21,086 nucleotides of DNA from contig QPFY01000073.1 in the NCBI GenBank assembly GCA_003665825.1, positions 1-21,086 of the forward strand, read 5' to 3'. Shown here one piece after another: positions 10,290 through 21,042 of the stretch. Origin of the DNA: Microbotryum silenes-acaulis. Lineage: Eukaryota > Basidiomycota > Microbotryomycetes > Microbotryales > Microbotryaceae. Both the position numbers and the translations under genes were made by a program. Each line of letters opens with the position of its first letter. The stretch's first letter is position 1. Under the pieces are notes generated by a model. The model did no database searches. It saw only the letters and a list, made by a program, of their open reading frames with translations, and was not told the DNA's origin.

Positions 10290-10440
10290 GAGCCACGGCA
10301 GACTTGAGGACTTGTAGACGTTGATAAGTTTATTGCAACTCTGTCACGATCACAGCTGGCTTATATAGGCTTGATTTGTCCTATTCTGCGTTGTTTTTTC
10401 AGTATACTCAATTTTACTAGTCGTTGTGGCCTCGTCTGAG
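10290..10440 (-). mobile_element. LTR-like remnant (TATA box followed by a polyadenylation signal)
   Basis: On the minus strand a TATATAA box (10367-10361) is followed about 30 bases later by CAATAAA (AATAAA at 10334-10329). This close promoter-then-polyadenylation order is typical of the R region of an LTR. The segment sits in otherwise gene-free DNA between satellite array 2 and the subtelomeric modules. I could not find target-site duplications or terminal TG/CA, and it does not match the leader at 3932-4070. It could instead be the promoter or 3' end of an unrecognised transcript. Confidence 0.35.
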
Positions 10441-11362
10441 GCCCGTCCGAGTCGACTTCAGCGCGCGCGCCAACGCTCCTTTCCCTCTCCCCACTCACTC
10501 GCCCGACCCGACTCGACTCAGCTCTGAAACCACTACACCACAACGCTCTCCCCACATCACCCAATCGGCAAGATGCAGCTCGATCACTCTCGACGGACGC
10601 TCGACGTGTGCCTTTGTGCGGGCTCACGCGGGCACGGTGCGACGTCGCACGACACGACGATCAACAACTCCGACATCGCGTCTTCGGCACGATACGATGG
10701 GCAGATCGATACGAGAGGGCGTGGTCACTTTCAGCAGCGTACTAACTACGTCGATGCATCGCTCGAGCGTCCTCGGTCGGACATGTGCCCAGTCAGCGCA
10801 CCGCCTCGATCACCCCAATCGCCCACAAGCTACTCGACCCATGAGTGTGGTGAGCCCTTCATTCAGATAGTCCTCAGCTCTCGTTCGATTCGCTCACCTC
10901 ATGTTTGTCTTTGCTGCTCACCACACTAGTTCAGATTGCGCGTTGGCCAACGCGCTGGCATCCGAGCTTCGCACCGAACCGCTCTGTGACTTGTACAACC
11001 ATATTCTGCGATCACAATGCCCAACCCACATCAGCTCCATCGAGGAGACGCTCACCCTTCTCCAGGTCTCGAATCGATGCATATGTCACTCGACCCACAT
11101 CGCCGCACCCCGAACACCACTATCGACCGGTGACGATCTCCTCCGCCACCCCCACATCGCCCACTTCGCGTCGTCAACTTCAACCCATCACACGAATGCA
11201 ATCACCTCCTCCGCCACCCCCACATCGTTCACTCTCGTCGACAAGATTGACCAATCGCACGAGTGCAATCACTCGCTGTCACATGTCTTTCTTCGAATCG
11301 AAGAGTCTCATCGACGCGGCAAGCTCAGGGTTTGTCGGAACATGTGATGCACGACCCGACTG

Positions 11363-12609
11363 ATTTCGTCGATGTCGAGATCCGAGACCTGCATCGGCTC
11401 GAGCACTTTCACTCCGTCTCAACCGCCCGCGACTTACTCAACCTCCCGCGCTTGTCAGCCAGCTCATCGATTCATTCGTCCCAAGTCACTACGTCTCAAC
11501 TCGTCGCTATAAATATACCACATTCCAGCTCGCCTTCCTCGCCATTCAACTTGATTGGACTTGCACGCTGGCTTTCAAGCTCGTCGATCGCATCATCCAA
11601 TTGACTTTCGGGCAAAACTGTCGAGATTCGCCACGGAACACCTCGTCGCTTCACATTTTACTCGACCTCCATCCTACGTTGCGCAGGTTGAAGCGTCAAG
11701 ACACGACTCGAACTTCTTCGGATCGCTCGAATTGGGCCTCGAACTGTGACGATTTTTCGCACTCTCAATCGACCTCGGCGCTTCGCTCGACCAGCTTGTT
11801 ACGTGCGATCAGCATCCCACCTCTCCGATTTGCACGTTCGTACACGCTTCTGAAAGTCTGGTCATGCGGTCATGGACTGCGATCGGCGTCGCATGGCGCT
11901 CCACCTCCTCTCGCTTCGCTTCTTGCACTCACCTCCCAGGGTTTCGACGAAATTGCTCGGCAGTTACTAAGCGAGCAAACGTCCGAAAGGTCAGTGAGTG
12001 CTTTCAACCTGAAGGCATAATCTTCCTCCACACCTCGCGTTGCAAGTATGTGCAGTCTTGCTCATGTTTGACTTTTGATTTGCTCCACCGGGTCTCAGAT
12101 TTCTGCCTGCGCTCAAGTCGACTCTTTGGACTCCCATTTGCTCCCAACCGTTTCCAGTGCGTCTCCCGGAAGAAAGATCGTCCACCATTTCCAATTGGGA
12201 TCGACAATCTCCTGGCGAAGCTTGCTTTGCTCGACCTCGATCTCCTCTCGCTCGACCCTGACCTCAAAACTCAACTCGGTGCGACCGTTCGTTGAGGAGC
12301 GTGTAAGCTCTCATCTTTGCCGCTGCTGCCTCGCCCACTTGTCATTCGCCGATCCTCGTACCACTCGACTCGACTCGACTTTCTTTCACTGCATGAAGAC
12401 ACGACGACGCAACGCTTTGCCGTCATGCCGAGACGTCACTTGCTCGGTACTTGCGGCTCGACCTTACCCGACCCGGCCCTTGATGTGTGACCCGGAATCG
12501 GCTAAGGCAAGGGGAACACACCCTCACCATCCCCAATTGGAACGACTCGATAACGAGCTCGAAGGTAGCTACAGTTGCGTCCGGGCTATGTCGATTGCTC
12601 ACTCGAGCC
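11363..12609. other. copy-A-specific segment containing internal block A1; no gene seen
   Basis: Copy B has unrelated sequence (17318-18279) at this position. The middle part, about 11540-12340, is a diverged duplicate of block A2. The flanks, about 11363-11540 and 12340-12609, have no match that I can see elsewhere in the window. Only short, motif-free open frames are present. Confidence 0.6.
11540..12340. repeat. internal subtelomeric block, copy A1
   Basis: This aligns with A2 (about 13060-13880) and with the block in copy B (about 18750-19560). Anchors are TTGATTGGACTTGC at 11551 against TTGACCGGACTTGC at 13071 and 18760, then TCGACCTCGGCG, TGCACGTTCGTACA, GTCATGCGGTC (GTCATTCGGTC in B) and AACTCGGTGCGAC. 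A1 and A2 lie 1520 bp apart in the same orientation. Reading frames are not kept across the three copies because of small indels, which argues against coding. Confidence 0.75.
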
Positions 12610-13059
12610 ATCGCGACCGGAACTGCTCGACCTCGGACGACTCGCTCAGACCGCCGACAGTGAGCTGTTTCGATCTGAGCCCTTGCTTGCGACTTGCACT
12701 CCTTGCTGATGAGACGGAGATATGCCGTGTCACCGCGTACTGCAGATCGTTGGTCACGGAAGACCTGGAATGGGAGCGCTCCCTCGAATGGAGCTTCGCA
12801 CTGCGCTCCCACGCTCGCACGGCACACATCCGAGTTAGTGCATTACCATCCCTCGGTTTCTCTTGCGACAAGGTCCAGCACGCAGACTAGTTTCGGCCTT
12901 CTTGCCACGGAGGTCCGCCGGAGATCCTTGCACGCCCAGCAGCTTTCAAGCCGCCGCGTGCGAATTGCTCAATCGCCTGCCCTCGTCATCCAGCTTGTCA
13001 AGGCATCCCAGACCGTCTACGCTTCACCCATGGTACCTCAATATCTCACATGCCTCTCT

Positions 13060-13880
13060 CGCCATTCAAGTTGACCGGACTTGCGTGCTGACTCTCAACC
13101 TCGTCGATCACTCCGACCGAGCGACTTCTCCGCAAAACTCTCGAGATGTTCCATGGAACACTCCTCATTGCTTCACATCTTACTCGAAGTCCATCCTCCG
13201 TTGCGCACGTTACTGCATGCAGCCAGGACTCGGGCTTCTCCGGACCCTTCGGCGCTCGAATTCGGCGTCGGACCGTGACGATCCTTCGCACTCTCCATCG
13301 ACCTCGGCGATTCGCTCGACCAGCTGGATACGTGCGATCACCATACCAACTCTGCGACATGCACGTTCGTACACGCGTCAGCAACCCTGGTCATGCGGTC
13401 GAGGACTGCGATCGTGTCGCATGGTGCTCCGTCTCTACTCGCTTCGCTTCTTGCACTCACCCCGCTTGCGGTCCACGAACTCGTTTGGCGTTTAATTCAC
13501 GAGCAAACGTCTTTAAGGTCAGTGAGTGTCTTTAAACTGAAGGTTTTCCGTTCGTCCACATCGCGTGTTGCAACTCTGTGTCCTCTTGCTTATGTTTGAC
13601 TTTCGTTTGCTCCACCAGGTCTCAGATTCCGGCCTGCGCTTAACTCGACTCTTTAAGCTTCGACTCGCTGGATACCGTGTCCAGCTCTCATGAATGAATG
13701 ATTGTCAACTCTTTCCGATTGAGAATTGAGATTTTTCCAGCGAGACCTGCTTTGCTCGACTTCGTTCTCTCACTCGCCCCCGACCTCAAACTCAACTCGG
13801 TGCGACAGATCGCTCATCGAAGCACATGCAAGCTCTCATCTTTTCCGCTGCTGCCTCCGCCACCCAAAACTCGACATTTG
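13060..13880. repeat. internal subtelomeric block, copy A2
   Basis: This is the positional equivalent of the block in copy B, since the flanking DNA on both sides also aligns (12611 onward with 18280 onward). It shares the same anchor words as A1. Its right end passes into CTCATCTTTTCCGCTGCTG, which A1 and copy B also share, and then into DNA aligned with copy B only. Confidence 0.75.
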
Positions 13881-14239
13881 CCGATGAGGTGTGTGAGGAG
13901 GCTTCTTCAACCATCCGAATTTTCTTCTAGGCAACCTAGCGCCCTGCCCGCTCGCCTTGACATTGAGAACGAAGAACCACCTTGACTCTTTGCTCAACTG
14001 CTCGAGCAACGTCTGCTCGTTTCACCTCTTTCCCTGCATTTGTGACGTACGCATAATCGAGTATGTGCTCTTTGATGCAATACCATTCACTCTTTGCGCT
14101 CATATGTGCGTGTCTGAGAACCTTTGGATCTTCTTGAGCCATTCTTGCCGGGTTTTCCTGCGGCCTCGGACATGGTTCTGCCGCAAACGACCTCAATGAA
14201 AGGTTCTTGTCTCAAATCCGACATGAGTGCTGAACTACC

Positions 14240-14508
14240 TGTCAAGAATCCAATCATACCTTATTATCTCTTGATACTATTCACTTCCATGCCCCTACTT
14301 CATTCGTACTAGCTAGCTTCATCTCTCCTCAATTCGTCGTTCTGTGCCTGCCAGATCCCAGCGCCTGATTGAGTTCCGGTTGACACGTCGGATTCGGTTG
14401 AAGTCGCGCGCCCTGCGGGCGCTCGTCTCTCTTCCTTCTCCATCTATCTTCCATCCTCTATCTTGCGCTCGTACTCAACTGCTTGAGTCGGGATCCAGAC
14501 TTCTAATA
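14240..14508. mobile_element. solo-LTR-like insertion, 269 bp, with CTACC target-site duplication
   Basis: The insertion begins TGTCAAGAATCC and ends GACTTCTAATA. It is flanked by CTACC on both sides (14235-14239 and 14509-14513). Copy B has the empty site, a single CTACC at 19901-19905 with matching flanks on both sides. A five-base duplication and a TG start fit copia-type LTRs; the final TA in place of CA would be one transition. The first and last eleven bases, read inward, match at six positions and the other five differ only by transitions. The insertion also contains a GCGCCC / GGGCGC hairpin at 14408-14422. No internal retrotransposon sequence remains, as expected after LTR-LTR recombination. 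It is unlike the leader at 3932-4070, so it is probably from another family. Confidence 0.75.
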
Positions 14509-15087
14509 CTACCAACCTGCTGAAATCAATCAAACCTACATCGGAGTACGTCACAGTGAATCACTGGATTGATCGTATTCGTCGCTCATGCTTGCTCGTC
14601 GCTGCTGCCGACCGAGCTGACCTGCCGCGGTCCGTTTAGAGTGACCTTCAACCTTGCAATCGCATCCCTAGCCTTTTACAATAGCCTCTTTCCGGCTGTA
14701 GCAAGTACATAAGTGTGAAGAACAGCTGCTTGTAGAGGTATGTCGTGATTCGACAGCGAGGGGCGTCCTCGGCTTTCACGCAAAGTCGAACTTCTGCGAC
14801 CCGCATCCCTCACCGACGATCATGACTGAAAGTATGCTTTGACACCGCAAAGCAGCCCATGGATTCTTCCCTAAAGACTGAAAAATTCCATTAAGAAAGT
14901 CCTCCTTTGAGTGTCGAAGATCACTATCCGATCGACCAGCGAAAAGTAAAGGAGCCGAGTGTGCGCGATCGAGAGCCGGCCGACCTCCTTGCGCGACTTT
15001 TCAACTCCAAATCAGCACTCGAAAGTGACTCCAACACAGTGACCACCATGTGATAGCTGTCTCAAAAGTATTCCTGTAGCTTGCAAC

Positions 15088-15759
15088 ATGCTTCGATGCA
15101 AGGTATATGGCTTGCAGCAATGACCTGTTGGAAAGGACCACATCGACCTAAATCATGTGTGCTGCGGGATCACTTTGGCTTTGTGATCTCGAAGACCTGT
15201 CCCGATGAAACTACTGCCTCAACAGGATCGCAATCTAGCACTGCACGCATATGGACAACTATATTCCAATCTTGAGTGTTCTGAGAGTGAGAAACATCTA
15301 TCTGCCGGATGGGGCTGCGAGAATGAGCCGATTACTCCTTACTTGTCTCTCGGCTCGGCAACCATCGAGCCTTTTTGCCGACAGTGCTAACTGGACGATC
15401 TTCTCCGCGCCATCACCATATCTATGCTTCGATGCAAGGTATATGGCTTGCAGCAATGACCTGTTGGAAAGGACCACATCGACCTAAATCATGTGTGCTG
15501 CGGGATCACTTTGGCTTTGTGATCTCGAAGACCGGTCCCGATGAAAATACTGCCTCAACAGGACCGCAATCTAGCACTGCACGCGTATGGACGACTATAT
15601 TCGAATTTTTGAGTGTTCTGAGAGTGAGAAACATCTACCTGCCGGATGGGGCTGCGAGAATGAGTTGATTACTCCTTACTTGTCTCTCAGCTCGGCGACC
15701 ATCGAGCCTTTTTGCCGACAGTGCTAACTGGACGATCTTCTCCGCGCCATCACCATATC
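15088..15759. repeat. 336-bp direct tandem duplication within copy A
   Basis: The first unit runs from 15088 (ATGCTTCGATGCAAGG) to about 15422 and the second from 15424 to about 15759. The units differ by a handful of substitutions and one or two single-base indels. Copy B has only one, more diverged, version (about 20483-20815). The duplication therefore arose within copy A after the modules separated, or was lost from B. Confidence 0.9.
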
Positions 15760-15977
15760 CCTTTACTATTTCAAACGAATGGTTCTGTACCGAGAAAAAG
15801 TTGTCAGATCGACCTAACAGAGCATTGCGATCATCGTCGAAAGCGACCGAACTTGTCCGCAAACGAAGTGCCGACCGCAGCGAGCTTTCACCGACGATCT
15901 GTTGGAGAAAGCCAGCTCTCAAACTGTATCCACGCCGCCAGATACCACTTGAGAGCTCAACTCATCTCTTCATGCAT

Positions 15978-16471
15978 TTCACAGCATTGCGGTCAGCGAG
16001 AGACTGAGATGCGCTTCCAGGACACGCCCGCGGTTCTCGTCTCCCATCGATGACTCATCTCGACTCCGAGTAATCGGACCAACGACCTGCTCCCGGATTA
16101 GATGTGTTTGCCCTCAAAGATTCCGACGCACCTCGTACACATTTTGGAAATAGCGTTTGAGTAAAAGATTGATGAGTGTACGAGTGTGCTCAGTGACCTG
16201 GACCGGTCGACCTTTTTGCCGCGGACGCCGCCGGCCGACTCGCCCGGGTCCTCGCACCGAGTTCGGAGGTACTCGCACTGTCTAGCCTTGAAGTTCCCTC
16301 GGATCCCTGTTCGATCTTCGAGTCTTGAAGTGCAACAGGTCGAGTGGACTCGAGCAAATCGGAGACCGTCGGATCTCTCGGCCGAGCGCGCTTAATAAGC
16401 TTCCCGTCGCCGAGTCTGCCTGAGTTCGGCCGAGTTCAGCCGAGTTCGGTCAGCTCAACATCAGAGTCGCG
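15978..16471. other. linker between subtelomeric modules; no gene and no telomere repeats
   Basis: About 490 bases lie between the end of A/B similarity in copy A and the start of copy B. No GGGTTA or TAACCC tract is present, unlike the junctions of tandem yeast Y' elements. The right part repeats short words such as GAGTTCGG and GAGTTCAG (16423-16449). No coding or RNA feature is visible. Confidence 0.6.
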
Positions 16472-17317
16472 CGAGCCAACGCTCCTTTCCCTCTCCCCAC
16501 TCACTCGCCCACTCGCCGCACTCGCCACTCGCCCACTTGACCAGACTCGACTCTGATCCCAGTATACCACACCTCCACGAAACAACGCTCTCCCTACATC
16601 ACCCTCTCGGCAAGATGCAGCTCGGCCACTCGACGGACGCTCGCGGTGTCCTCTTGTGTGGGCTGATGCGAGCACGGTGCGACGTCGCACGACACGACTA
16701 TTAACCACTCCAACCTCGTCATTTTCGACACGATAGGATGAGAAACTCTATCTGAGAGGCCGTCGTCACTTTCAGCAGTGTGTTAGCTTGCGTCGATGCA
16801 TCGCTCGAGCGTCCTCGGTCGGACACGTGCTCGGTCAGCGCATCGCCTCGATCGCCCCGTTCGCCCTCTCGCTACTCGACCGATGGGTGTGGTGAGCCCT
16901 TCATTCAGATAGTCCTCAGCTCTCGTCCCATTCGCTCAGCTCATGATCGTCTTTGCTGCTCATCACTCTAGTTCAGATCGCGCATTGGCCGACTCGCTGG
17001 CATCCGAGCTTCGCACCGAACCGCTCTGCGACCATACTCTGCGATCACAATGCACAACCCACATCAGCTCTATCGAGGAGTCGCTCACCCTTCCCCAGGT
17101 CTCGAATCGAGATGCACATGTCACTCGACCCACATCGCCGCACCACTGTCGACCGGTGGCGATCTCCCCCGTCATCCCCACATCGTTCACTCTCGTCGTC
17201 AACATTGACCGACCACTCGAGTGCAATCACTCGCTGTCACATGTCTTTTTTCGAATCGAAGAGCCTTATCGATGCGGGAAGCCCGGAGTTTGTTGGAACA
17301 TGTGTTGCACGACTCGG

Positions 17318-18279
17318 CGAACATTTGCTCGATGCCCGTTCGAAACTTCGCACCCGTCATCGACCTTTGATCCGATTGACCGATCAGCCGACCGAACCGG
17401 CAAACCTCTCCAGCTCGATCTCGCCCCCTGTCCGTGCTCATCCCATCACCAAGACGTGCAAAGTAACACCCCGCTCGCCCATCGCGATGGCGACCGCCTC
17501 AACCGTCGACCTTCCCTTCAATCGACATGTACTCACGGTCATCAACTGACCTGACCTACTCATCATGAGCGTCGACCCCACGATCGCCCCATTCTCTAAT
17601 CCTCTGGCAATTCACTTATCGACACGATTCACCTCACCTCGTCCTGATTTGTGCCACTGCACCCAGCTCTACACTCCCCCGTGATCTTCGCATTCACACC
17701 GGCGGATTAGCTCGATCAATCAGGACCCCTGTCTGGTATGCTCTCTTCTGCAACCCGGGTTTTCATCGTCTCGAGTCCCTTTAATACTGACGCCATTTCA
17801 AATACTCATCTGTGTTTCACAGCACTGCCCCGACATTGTTGGCGCGCTAGATCCGACTCACACGTCGCCCATCCTCAGCTTCGCACCGACTTGCTCAATC
17901 ACCGCATGCACCCGAGTCCACGAGCTTGTGGTTCGATACTGCCATCGCCAACACAACTTCTCCTGACCCAAATTCTGTCATTTTCCTGGGATCAACTCGA
18001 CTCTTCGGCCCTCTTTTTGGCTGACTCGGCACTCGAGCCATTTCAACGAGCAGCTTGGTCTTGGCTCAAACCGTTTGGCACTCCGATGATCAGCTGGCTC
18101 CGTGCATCTCCCAGGCATCTTCTTTGGCCATACTCGAAGGACAATCAAGCATCAACTGACATGGGTGCGCCTCGATGTGTCCACCCTGCCCGAATCGCCA
18201 GTCCAACTCGCTCGGTCAACTCGAGCTCTAACTCAACGATACTTCGAATATCGACAGCCCTTCCTTTCTGACAGCCGTC
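17318..18279. other. copy-B-specific segment; no gene seen
   Basis: Similarity to copy A stops near 17317 and resumes near 18280. In between is about 960 bases with no counterpart that I can see in copy A. The longest open frames are the tail of the 16943-17554 frame and one at 17738-18271 (177 codons). Neither shows a known motif or a low-complexity signature of a protein family. Whether this is an insertion in B or a replacement in A cannot be decided from two copies. Confidence 0.5.
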
Positions 18280-18749
18280 GCGACCGGACCACGTGCTCAA
18301 CCACCGATGACGGGCTCAGACCGCTCACAGTGCACAGTGAGCCATCCAATCCGAGCTCTCGCTTGCGACTTGCACTCTTTGCTGATGCGATCAAGATTTG
18401 TCGCGTCACTGCACAGTGTAGATTGTTGGTCACGAACGACCCGGACTAGGAGCGCTCCTTCGAACGGAGCTTCGCACCGTTTTGCTCACACGCTCGCACA
18501 GCCCACATCCGACTTCGTGCATTACAATCCCTCGGTTCCTCTTGCGACAAGGTCCCAGCCCGCAGACTAGCTTCGGCCTTCTCGCCACTGGAGATCCGCC
18601 GGAGATCCTTGCTCGTCCAGCAGCTTTCTAGCCGCTGCGTGCGAATTGCCCAATTACCCGCCCTCGTCATCCGGCTCGTCAAATCATCCCAGAACGTCTA
18701 CGTTTCATCCCATGGCACCTCAACAACCCACCTTCCCGCTCGTCTCCTT

Positions 18750-19560
18750 GCCGTTCAAGTTGACCGGACTTGCACGCTGGGTTCCTACCTCGTCGATCGC
18801 ACCGACCAATCGACTTACTGGCAAAGCTCTCAAGATTTCCCACGGAACGCCTCCTCATCCGTTCAAATCTTACTCGAACACCGTCCTACGTTGGGCACGT
18901 TGATCCGTACAGCCAGGACTCGGGCTTCTTCGGGCCACTCGGCGCTCGAATTCGGTGACGATCCTTCGCACTCTCAATCGACCTCGGCGATTCGCTCGGC
19001 CAGCTGGATATGTACAATCACCATCCCACCTCTGCGATATGCACGTTCGTACAGACTCTGGTCATTCGGTCGTGGATAGTGCTCAGCGACGCACGGTGTT
19101 CCATCCCCTCTCGCTTCGCTTGTCACCTCGCTTGGTAGCGACGAACTCGTTTGGCGGTCACTAAGCGCTCAAACGTCCGCAAGGTCAGTGTATGCCTTCA
19201 AATTGAAATGCTTTCCTTCCTCCACACCTCGTGTTGCAAGTGTGTGCACTATCGCTCATGTTTGACGGTTGAATCACTCCACCAGGCTTTAGTTCCCTAA
19301 CTGCGCTCAACTCGACTCTTTGGACTCCGAACTGCTCGCAACCGTTTTCAGTCTGTCTCCCGGAAGAATGGTCGTCGACTCTTTCCAATTGAAGTTCCAG
19401 ACTTTTTCGGCAGGACTTGCTCTGCTCGAAGCTAATCTCCTCTCCATCGGCCCCGACCTCAAAACTCAACTCGGTGCGACAGATCGCTCGTCGACGAGTA
19501 TGCAGGCTCTCATCTTTGCCGCTGCTGTCTCCGCCACCCAAGACTCGATATTTGCCGATG
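18750..19560. repeat. internal subtelomeric block, copy in module B
   Basis: Third version of the A1/A2 block, anchored at TTGACCGGACTTGC (18760) and running to AACTCGGTGCGACAGATCGC. It stands in the same module context as A2. Confidence 0.75.
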
Positions 19561-21042
19561 TCCTGTGCGAGGAGGCTTTTCCAACCATCCAAACTCTTGT
19601 GGGTGACCTAGCGCCCTGCCCGCTTGCCTCGAGAGTGAGAACAAAGGACCACCTTGACTCTTTGCCCAACTGCTCGAGCGACGTTTGCTCCTTTCACTTC
19701 TTTCCCTACATTTCTGAGGTACGATCGCATGTGTTCCTCGATGCAATACCATTCGGTCTTTCAGCTCATATGTGCGTGTCTGAGAACCTTTGGATCTTCT
19801 TAACCCATTCTTGCCGGGTTTTTCTGCGGCCTCCGACATGGTTCTCGCGCAAACGACTTCAATGGAATGTTCTTGAATCAAATCTAACATGAGCGCTGGA
19901 CTACCAATTGCTGAACGCAATCAAAAATATATCGGAGTACGTCACAGTGACCCACTGGATTGATCGTATTCGTTGCTCATGTTGCCATGCGTACTCGTCG
20001 CTGCTGCCGACCGAGCTGACATGCCGCGGTCCGTTTAGAGTGGGCTTCAACCTTGCGATCGCATCCCTAGCCTTTTTCTACAGCCTTTTCACGACTCTAG
20101 CAAGTAAATAAGTGTGAAGAACAGCTGCTTGCAGTGGTACGTCGTGAATCAACACCGGAGGGTTTCTCGGCTTTCACGCAATGTCGAACCTCTGCGGCCG
20201 GCATCCCTCACCGACGAGCATGACTGAAAGTATGCTTTGACACTGAAAAGCAGCCCGTGGATTCTTCCGTCAAGGCTAAGAAATTCAACTATAAAGGTCC
20301 GCTTTCGAGCCTCGAAGGATCACTGTCCGATCGACCAGCGAAAAGTAAAGGAGCCGAGTTTGCGCGATCGAGAGTATCTCCGTGTCCTCGCGCGACTTTT
20401 CAACTCGATCAGAAGTCGAAATTGACTTCAACACGGTGGTCATCATGTAATAGGTCTGTCAACCGGAGTCAGACAGCTTGAAGCATGCTCCAATTCGAGT
20501 TGTATTGCTTGCAGCAGTGACCCGATTGAAAGGACCCGCTCGACCGAGATCGGGTGTGCTGCGGCATCACTTTTGCTTTTTGATCTCGGAGAACGGTGCC
20601 GAGGAAAATACTGCATCAACCTCCCAATTTAGCACGGCACGCCGATCGACCCGCCGTTTTTTTCGCATATTCGAGTGTTCTCTGAGAGTGGGAAGCATTT
20701 GTCTGCAGGAGGGGCCAGTGAGAATGAGTCGATGCGTTACCCCGTGTCCTCGGCTGGGTAACGATCGAGTTTTTTCCGCCGACAGTGCTAACTGGACGAT
20801 CTTCTCGGCGCCATCACCCCTGTATTATTTCAAACGCATGCCTTTTCACCGAAAAAGAGTCGTCAGATCGACCTCACAGCGAACTACAATCATCGTCGAA
20901 GGCGTCCGAACAAAAACTTGTCCGCAAACGAAGTGCCGACCGCGTCATCTTTTCACCGACGATCTCTTGGAGGAACGCTACGCTCAAGCTGTGTTCACGC
21001 CGCTAGACATCACCTGAGAACTCAACCCACCTCTTAATGCAT

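Larger units (their letters stand above)
10465..15977. repeat. subtelomeric module, copy A
   Basis: Copy A is a diverged direct repeat of copy B (16472-21042). Collinear stretches are 10471-11362 with 16478-17317, 12611-14239 with about 18280-19905, and 14509-15977 with 19901-21042. The offset drops from 6007 at the start to 5065 at the end, reflecting indels. The final 120 bases before GCAT (15974-15977 against 21039-21042) align without gaps. Copy A alone holds 11363-12609, which includes an extra block A1, a solo LTR and a 336-bp duplication. It is rich in TCGA and shows more C than G on the plus strand. No frame longer than about 210 codons exists and none shows a known domain. One frame (10901-11347) is partly kept in copy B. 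Confidence 0.9.
16472..21042. repeat. subtelomeric module, copy B, capped by the telomere
   Basis: Direct, diverged repeat of copy A. It starts with CAACGCTCCTTTCCCTCTCC at 16478, matching 10471, and ends at GCAT (21039-21042), matching 15974-15977. It lacks the solo LTR, the 336-bp duplication and block A1, and carries its own 17318-18279 segment. Open frames reach about 200 codons (16943-17554) but contain no recognisable domain. Confidence 0.9.

Noticed and set aside
11508..11517. TATAAATATA as a promoter
   Set aside because: No gene follows and neither A2 nor module B keeps the motif at the equivalent position.
17745..17790. Possible tRNA-like stretch with CTCGAGTCCC
   Set aside because: No acceptor stem or D-arm pairs with it, and no intact tRNA or rRNA could be found by eye anywhere in the window.
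10424..20111. Numerous plus- and minus-strand frames of 60-200 codons in the modules
   Set aside because: They are frequent because the DNA is rich in TCGA and poor in stops. Indels shift most of them between copies A, B and the internal blocks, and none shows a domain.
20478..21017. Open frame of 179 codons ending just before the telomere
   Set aside because: Other frames are open in the same place, the matching region of copy A is interrupted and duplicated, and no motif is visible.
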